Origin: Nitrosomonadales bacterium
GTDB lineage: Bacteria > Pseudomonadota > Gammaproteobacteria > Burkholderiales > Sulfuricellaceae
Assembly (NCBI GenBank): GCA_003104895.1
Contig: PQAG01000157.1
Coordinates: forward strand, 15,894 to 24,138
Direction of reading: 5' to 3'
DNA length: 8,245 nucleotides
Made by a program: the position numbers and the translations under genes. This document shows, in pieces, positions 4,643-8,245 of the stretch; position 1 is the stretch's first letter; each line of letters opens with the position of its first letter. The notes beneath the pieces were generated by a model that worked only from the letters and a program-made list of their open reading frames with translations, was not told the DNA's origin and ran no database searches.

Positions 4643-5563
4643 TTATACAAGTGTGAGCCAGTCGGAATGCTGCGCCGATTTTCCGGTGACGCAGTCGAAA
4701 TACATGCTTTGCAGGCGCGTGGTGACCGGGCCGCGGTCGCCGTTGCCGATGGTGCGGTTGTCCAGTTCGCGGATCGGCGTCACCTCCGCAGCCGTGCCGG
4801 TGAAGAAGGCTTCGTCGGCGCTGTAGACCTCGTCGCGGGTGATGCGCTTCTCGATCACCTGCAGGCCGATTTCAGCCGCCAGCTGGATGATGGTGTCGCG
4901 CGTGATGCCTTCCAGCGCGCTGGTCAGGTCGGGCGTATAGAGCTTGCCGTTGCGCACGATGAAAACATTCTCGCCCGAGCCCTCGGACACGAAACCGTCC
5001 ACGTCCAGCAGCAGCGCTTCCTGGTAGCCGTCATGCTCGGCTTCGCGGTGCGCCATGATGGAATTCATGTAATTGCCGTTGGCCTTGGCCTTGCACATGG
5101 TGACGTTGACATGGTGGCGGGAAAAAGACGAAGTCTTGACCCGGATGCCATGCTCCAGCGCCTCGGCGCCCAGGTAGGCGCCCCACGGCCAGGCTGCAAC
5201 GATGACATGGGTGGAGAGGGTCTTGGCCGAGATGCCCATGGCCTCCGCGCCGTAGAACGCCATCGGGCGCAGGTAGCCGGATTCGAGATTGTTGTCGCGC
5301 AACGCAGCCAATTGGGCCTGGGAAATGGTTTCCTTGTCGAAGGGCATCTTCATGCCGAGGATATGCGCCGAACGGAACAGCCGGTCGGTATGTTCCTTGA
5401 GGCGGAAAATTGCCGTGCCCTTTTCGGTCTTGTAAGCGCGCACCCCTTCGAATACGCCCATGCCGTAGTGCAGGGTGTGGGTCAGGACGTGGGTGGTGGC
5501 ATCGCGCCAGTTCACCATCTTGCCGTCGTACCAGATCAGGCCGTCGCGGTCGGACATAGACAT
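4643..5563 (-). CDS. ilvE: Branched-chain amino acid aminotransferase
   Basis: This class IV PLP-dependent aminotransferase performs the last step of leucine, isoleucine and valine synthesis, transferring the amino group from glutamate to the branched 2-oxo acids. It has 306 residues, typical of bacterial IlvE (about 308). Conserved parts include WYDGKMVNWRDATTHVLTHTLHYG near the N-terminus, FEGVRAY (38-44), RLFRSA (61-66), YLRPM (97-101) and FSRHHVN (147-153). The PLP lysine is Lys160 in KAKANGNYMNS. Glu194 lies in VSEGSGENVF, and FFTGTAAEVTPI (253-264) follows. I chose the ATG at 5563, which has GGAGA about 7 nt upstream. The ATG at 5557 (Met3) is closer to the core but too near that ribosome-binding site. 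It leads a minus-strand run with the zinc-finger, arnD and bcp genes. The gene after it in transcription is separated by the repeat element. Confidence 0.96.
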   Translation of the reverse strand: MSMSDRDGLIWYDGKMVNWRDATTHVLTHTLHYGMGVFEGVRAYKTEKGTAIFRLKEHTDRLFRSAHILGMKMPFDKETISQAQLAALRDNNLESGYLRPMAFYGAEAMGISAKTLSTHVIVAAWPWGAYLGAEALEHGIRVKTSSFSRHHVNVTMCKAKANGNYMNSIMAHREAEHDGYQEALLLDVDGFVSEGSGENVFIVRNGKLYTPDLTSALEGITRDTIIQLAAEIGLQVIEKRITRDEVYSADEAFFTGTAAEVTPIRELDNRTIGNGDRGPVTTRLQSMYFDCVTGKSAQHSDWLTLV

Positions 5564-5599
5564 CGTAATTCTCCGGAAAATGCTTCAATAAAGCGTAAA

Positions 5600-5605
5600 A
5601 TTGTA
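5600..5605 (-). promoter_or_regulatory. Candidate -10 element for ilvE
   Basis: TACAAT on the minus strand matches the -10 consensus at 5 of 6 positions. It would start transcription near 5593, about 30 nt before the ilvE start. The -35 region is poor (TTCCTC at 18 nt spacing). The call rests mainly on the -10 and its distance to the gene. Confidence 0.4.
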
Positions 5606-5679
5606 GCTCAAATTTGGCGCTTTGAGGAACGGGATCAGCGCGGATAACAATATAGCATTTGCCCTTGGCTCTTTTTGCG

Positions 5680-5718
5680 AACAAAATCATGGGAAGCTGT
5701 CTCAACAAACATCATGGG
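5680..5718. repeat. Imperfect direct repeat in the ilvE/kinase divergent gap
   Basis: AACAAAATCATGGG (5680-5693) recurs as AACAAACATCATGGG (5704-5718), differing by one inserted base, with a period of about 24 bp. The surrounding 239-bp gap (5564-5802) separates divergent ilvE and the fused kinase gene. Apart from this and the ilvE -10, I see no clear promoter or hairpin in it. A two-site operator is possible, but chance similarity is not excluded. Confidence 0.4.
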
Positions 5719-5802
5719 TACGACTATGACATATGGCCCTCCGGCACGAAGACACAGTGGATGTCAGCATGATTCCGGGATCCAGCCCCTGCGATACGGG
5801 AT

Positions 5803-7398
5803 ATGTCCGAGAATAGCCAGTCTGCCCTGATCAGGGCGCTGCTCGATCCTGCACGCTACGACTATCCGGTCGCGTCCGTCGAACTGATCGAAACCCACAT
5901 CTCCTGGGTTCTGCTCACCGGAAGCTACGCTTACAAGATCAAGAAAGCCGTCAATCTTGGCTTTCTCGATTTCAGCACGCTGGAAAAACGCCGCTTCTAC
6001 TGCCAGGAGGAACTGCGCCTCAACCGCCGCTTTTCCCCGCAGCTTTATCAGTGCGTCACCCCCATCGCTGGCACGCCTCAGCAGCCAGCCCTCAACGGCG
6101 GCGGCACTGCCATCGAATACGCCGTCAAGATGCGCGAGTTTCCACAAGAAGCATTGCTCGACCGCATGCTGGAAAGTGGATTGCTCGGCCCTGCCGAAGT
6201 GGATGAAATCGCATGCGAAGTGGCGCGCTTTCACGCCATGATCGCCGGCGTCCCGGCGCCGGCCGGCTTCGGCACCCCCGCAGCCGTGCAGCAGCCGGTG
6301 CTGGAGAATTTCGCGCAAATTGCCGAACGCGGGCGAGCGGGAGGGGAAATAATGGCCGCCCTGGAATCATGGAGCAAGGCGGAATTCACGCGGCGGCGCG
6401 GAGACCTGGCCGCCCGCAAGGAGAATAATTACATCCGCGAGTGCCATGGCGATCTGCATCTCGGCAACATGGCCTGGATCGATGGCGCGGTGACGCTGTT
6501 CGACTGCATCGAATTCAATCCCAACTTGCGCTGGATCGACGTCATGAGCGATGCCGCCTTCGTGATCATGGATCTGCACGACCGAGGACGGCCTGATCTG
6601 GCGCAGCGTTTCCTCAACAGCTATCTGGAACAGAGCGGCGATTTCGGCGGCCTGTGCATACTGAACTATTATCTGGTCTATCGCGCCATGGTGCGCGCCA
6701 AGGTGGCCGTCATCCGGGGCTGCCAGCAGGGGCTGGACGAGCAGCAGAAACTGCTTGCATGGGAGCAGGAGCAAAGCCATCTGGAACTGGCCAGCCGCTT
6801 CACCCGGCCTTCCCGCCCCTGGCTGATGATTACCCATGGCTATTCCGGTTCGGGAAAAACCACGGCAACCCAGTATCTGGTGGAACACAGCAGCGCCATC
6901 CGCGTGCGCTCGGACGTGGAACGCAAGCGCCTGTTCGGGCTGGCGCCGCATGAGCGCAGCCAGTCCGGTCTAAGAAGCGGAATTTATAGCCCCGATGCCC
7001 ATATGCAGACTTACCGGCATCTCGAACAGGTGGCGCGGGAAATACTGCAGGCAGGCTACCCCGCCATCGTCGATGCAGCCTTTCTGAAACAGGCCGAGCG
7101 CCAGGCATTTCAGGCCCTGTCGGATGCCCTGCAGGTGCCTTTCATCATCCTCCATCTGCACGCTGATGAGGCCACCTTGCGCCAGCGCATCGCCGGCCGG
7201 CAGGAATTGGGAAAGGATGCCTCCGAAGCCACCCTCAAGGTGCTGGAGCTGCAATTGCAGGGAAGCGACGAGCTGACGCGCGAGGAAGCTGCCTCGGCCT
7301 GGATGCTGGACACCGGACACCCCGAGGCGGCCAGTGCGGCACTGCAAAATCTGGCCCGGCAGCTCATGGACAATCCCGACAAAATCTGTCAAGATTAA
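5803..7398 (+). CDS. Fusion of aminoglycoside-phosphotransferase-like kinase and P-loop ATP-binding kinase domain
   Basis: This 531-residue cytoplasmic protein has two kinase modules. Residues about 25-330 form an APH/protein-kinase-like domain. It begins VELIETHISWVLLTGSYAYKIKK, with a likely ATP lysine at 45-48, and has the catalytic loop HGDLHLGNM (215-223) with Asp217. The metal aspartate is Asp234 in LFDCIEFNP. Residues about 338-525 form a P-loop domain of the gluconate-kinase/zeta-toxin-like class. It shows the Walker A motif GYSGSGKTT (346-354), RSDVERKRL (369-377) and a Walker B-like IVDAAF (422-427). The whole arrangement is a recurrent bacterial family (COG2187 plus COG0645) with no established substrate. 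The name aminoglycoside reflects fold only, so resistance should not be inferred. The ATG at 5803 has a weak ribosome-binding site. The next Met is at residue 110, beyond conserved sequence, so this start is preferred. A cNMP-fold gene follows after 36 nt. Confidence 0.9.
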   Translation: MSENSQSALIRALLDPARYDYPVASVELIETHISWVLLTGSYAYKIKKAVNLGFLDFSTLEKRRFYCQEELRLNRRFSPQLYQCVTPIAGTPQQPALNGGGTAIEYAVKMREFPQEALLDRMLESGLLGPAEVDEIACEVARFHAMIAGVPAPAGFGTPAAVQQPVLENFAQIAERGRAGGEIMAALESWSKAEFTRRRGDLAARKENNYIRECHGDLHLGNMAWIDGAVTLFDCIEFNPNLRWIDVMSDAAFVIMDLHDRGRPDLAQRFLNSYLEQSGDFGGLCILNYYLVYRAMVRAKVAVIRGCQQGLDEQQKLLAWEQEQSHLELASRFTRPSRPWLMITHGYSGSGKTTATQYLVEHSSAIRVRSDVERKRLFGLAPHERSQSGLRSGIYSPDAHMQTYRHLEQVAREILQAGYPAIVDAAFLKQAERQAFQALSDALQVPFIILHLHADEATLRQRIAGRQELGKDASEATLKVLELQLQGSDELTREEAASAWMLDTGHPEAASAALQNLARQLMDNPDKICQD

Positions 7399-7434
7399 AA
7401 CTTTTGCAAGCCCAGTTTGTAACAGGATCCCATT

Positions 7435-8115
7435 ATGACCGCTGAACAATTTTCTCCCGAACAACGCATCCTGCGCGTCATGCGCAAGGTTCTGGCCAGT
7501 GTCGTCAAGGACGTCACGCCCAGGGACGGCATGGACAATCCGCTCACCGAGCGCACCATCGAGGATATCCGCGACATCTTCGGCATGATTTCCTCGCGCG
7601 AAAAAGAGTTGCTCGAAGCCTTCGGCCAGGCCGGCGGCGACCGCCCCTTCTATCCGGGCGAAAAGACTTCCGCCAAGGTCATCCCGATCAGCGCGGGGAG
7701 CCTGAAGGACTCGCGCAAGAAAGTGGAATCCGCCAATCCGCTGTCCGAGACCCCGTTGTTCAGGGGCGTGGACCTCGATGCCATGGAAGACCTGCTGGAT
7801 GCCTGCCCGGTATATGAGCTGAAGGCGGGCGAAGCCCTGCTGGCCGCCGGGGAAAAGAACCGCGACACCTATCTGGTGCTGAATGGACGCCTGCAGGCCA
7901 ACCTGGGCACCGCTGATGCCCCCCGCACCATGACTTTCGAGCCCAGACAGACCATCGGCGAAATCTCGGTCCTGGGCGAGAGCACCATGTCCGCCCCGGT
8001 CGTGGCTACAGGAGAAGCGATGGTACTGGCGATCAGCCCCGACACCATGTGGGCGATGATGGAAATCGACGCCGTGCTGGCGCGCAACATCCTGGGCCTG
8101 CTAGCGCACCGCTAA
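7435..8115 (+). CDS. Stand-alone cyclic-nucleotide-binding-fold protein
   Basis: The C-terminal part (about residues 105-226) has the cNMP-binding beta-roll: PLFRGVDLDAMEDLLDAC, the barrel entry YELKAGEALLAAGEKNRDTYLVLNGRLQ, and the phosphate-binding cassette region IGEISVLGESTMSAPV (174-189). The cassette keeps Gly175-Glu176 but has Met185 where the phosphate-contacting arginine usually sits, so cAMP or cGMP binding is doubtful. No helix-turn-helix follows, unlike in Crp/Fnr regulators. The protein ends in RNILGLLAHR at the fold's last helix. Residues 1-100 are charged and mostly helical (QRILRVMRKVLASVVKDVTP, LTERTIEDIRDIFGMI), with no family I recognise. AGGA lies 7 nt before the ATG. The 36-nt gap from the fused kinase gene suggests an operon. 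Its role may be protein-protein signalling rather than DNA binding. Confidence 0.88.
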   Translation: MTAEQFSPEQRILRVMRKVLASVVKDVTPRDGMDNPLTERTIEDIRDIFGMISSREKELLEAFGQAGGDRPFYPGEKTSAKVIPISAGSLKDSRKKVESANPLSETPLFRGVDLDAMEDLLDACPVYELKAGEALLAAGEKNRDTYLVLNGRLQANLGTADAPRTMTFEPRQTIGEISVLGESTMSAPVVATGEAMVLAISPDTMWAMMEIDAVLARNILGLLAHR

Positions 8116-8124
8116 TTGAGGCAA

Positions 8125-8143
8125 GGGGAGGAAACCCTCACCC
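8125..8143. terminator. Small hairpin between convergent cNMP-fold gene and rimO
   Basis: GGG-GAGG (8125-8131) pairs with CCTC-A-CCC (8136-8143) around a 4-nt loop, with one bulged A. The arm on the right includes the rimO stop codon (8140-8138). Neither strand has a good T-run after it, so it is at most a weak or rho-assisted bidirectional terminator. Confidence 0.3.
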
Positions 8144-8245
8144 ATGCACCCGTTCTCCCCACAGGTCGTGCTCGTCGGCATCATGGATTGAAACCTGGAT
8201 AAAATCGCCCGGTTTCAATCCCTCGCTCCCCTCCACGTACACCAG
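8138..8245 (-). CDS. rimO: Ribosomal protein S12 methylthiotransferase RimO, C-terminal end
   Basis: RimO is a radical-SAM enzyme that methylthiolates a conserved aspartate of ribosomal protein S12. Only the last 35 residues are visible. They belong to the C-terminal TRAM domain: VYVEGSEGLKPGDFIQVSI followed by HDADEHDLWGERVHG and TGA. The DADEHDLWG ending is characteristic of RimO. The related tRNA enzyme MiaB also has a TRAM domain but not this ending. The catalytic radical-SAM and cluster motifs lie beyond the right edge and cannot be checked. It converges on the cNMP-fold gene with a 22-nt gap. Confidence 0.87.
   Translation of the reverse strand: MVYVEGSEGLKPGDFIQVSIHDADEHDLWGERVHG

Noticed and set aside
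4622..5647. 341-codon plus-strand frame antisense to ilvE
   Set aside because: The minus strand encodes a complete IlvE with its PLP lysine. The plus frame has no recognisable domain.
5641..5651. CGGATAACAAT identical to part of the E. coli lac operator
   Set aside because: Only one half matches, the symmetrical half is missing, and no LacI-type gene or lac gene is present. Probably coincidence.
5714..5830. Short plus-strand ORF starting upstream of the fused kinase
   Set aside because: It has no Shine-Dalgarno, overlaps the kinase start out of frame, and encodes nothing recognisable.
5803..6800. Antibiotic (aminoglycoside) resistance gene
   Set aside because: The resemblance is to the kinase fold only. 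The fused architecture belongs to a general chromosomal family, not to known resistance enzymes.

Overview
The window is GC-rich, gene-dense chromosome from a Gram-negative bacterium. Gene content and sequence character suggest a betaproteobacterium. A CbbY-type phosphatase, an Rnf complex and an ArnD-like deformylase would fit an autotrophic or facultatively autotrophic Nitrosomonadales/Gallionellales-like lineage. That placement is inference, because no rRNA or marker tree is available here. I see no mobile element, CRISPR array, tRNA or rRNA.

Left part, minus strand (1-1916): rnfB (partial) and rnfA form the head of an Rnf electron-transport operon. A sigma70-like promoter lies upstream, with a large inverted repeat across it. 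Next come a 139-residue conserved-looking protein of unknown function and dksA, the stringent-response cofactor of RNA polymerase. dksA ends in a 16-bp perfect hairpin whose loop holds its stop codon.

Middle part (2016-5563): a plus-strand CbbY-family HAD phosphatase starts at TTG behind a perfect AGGAGG. It ends back to back with bcp (peroxiredoxin) on the minus strand. Read in the minus direction the order is ilvE, a small CHCC zinc-finger protein, an ArnD-like deformylase and bcp. This is a probable co-transcribed group. arnD and bcp overlap by ATGA. The ilvE/zinc-finger gap holds four perfect copies of a 20-bp tandem repeat, flanking inverted arms, and a guanine-quadruplex motif abutting the zinc-finger gene's Shine-Dalgarno.

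Right part (5803-8245): on the plus strand, a two-domain protein (aminoglycoside-phosphotransferase-like kinase fused to a P-loop kinase) is followed 36 nt later by a stand-alone cyclic-nucleotide-binding-fold protein. That protein has an unassigned N-terminal segment and lacks the usual phosphate-binding arginine. The C-terminal end of rimO converges from the minus strand.

Most of the window is housekeeping. I found no convincing new multi-gene system. The best leads are non-coding: the repeat/G-quadruplex leader, the dyad over the rnf promoter, and hairpins that overlap stop codons. The best protein leads are the orphan arnD-bcp pair, the 139-residue protein and the degenerate cNMP-fold protein.
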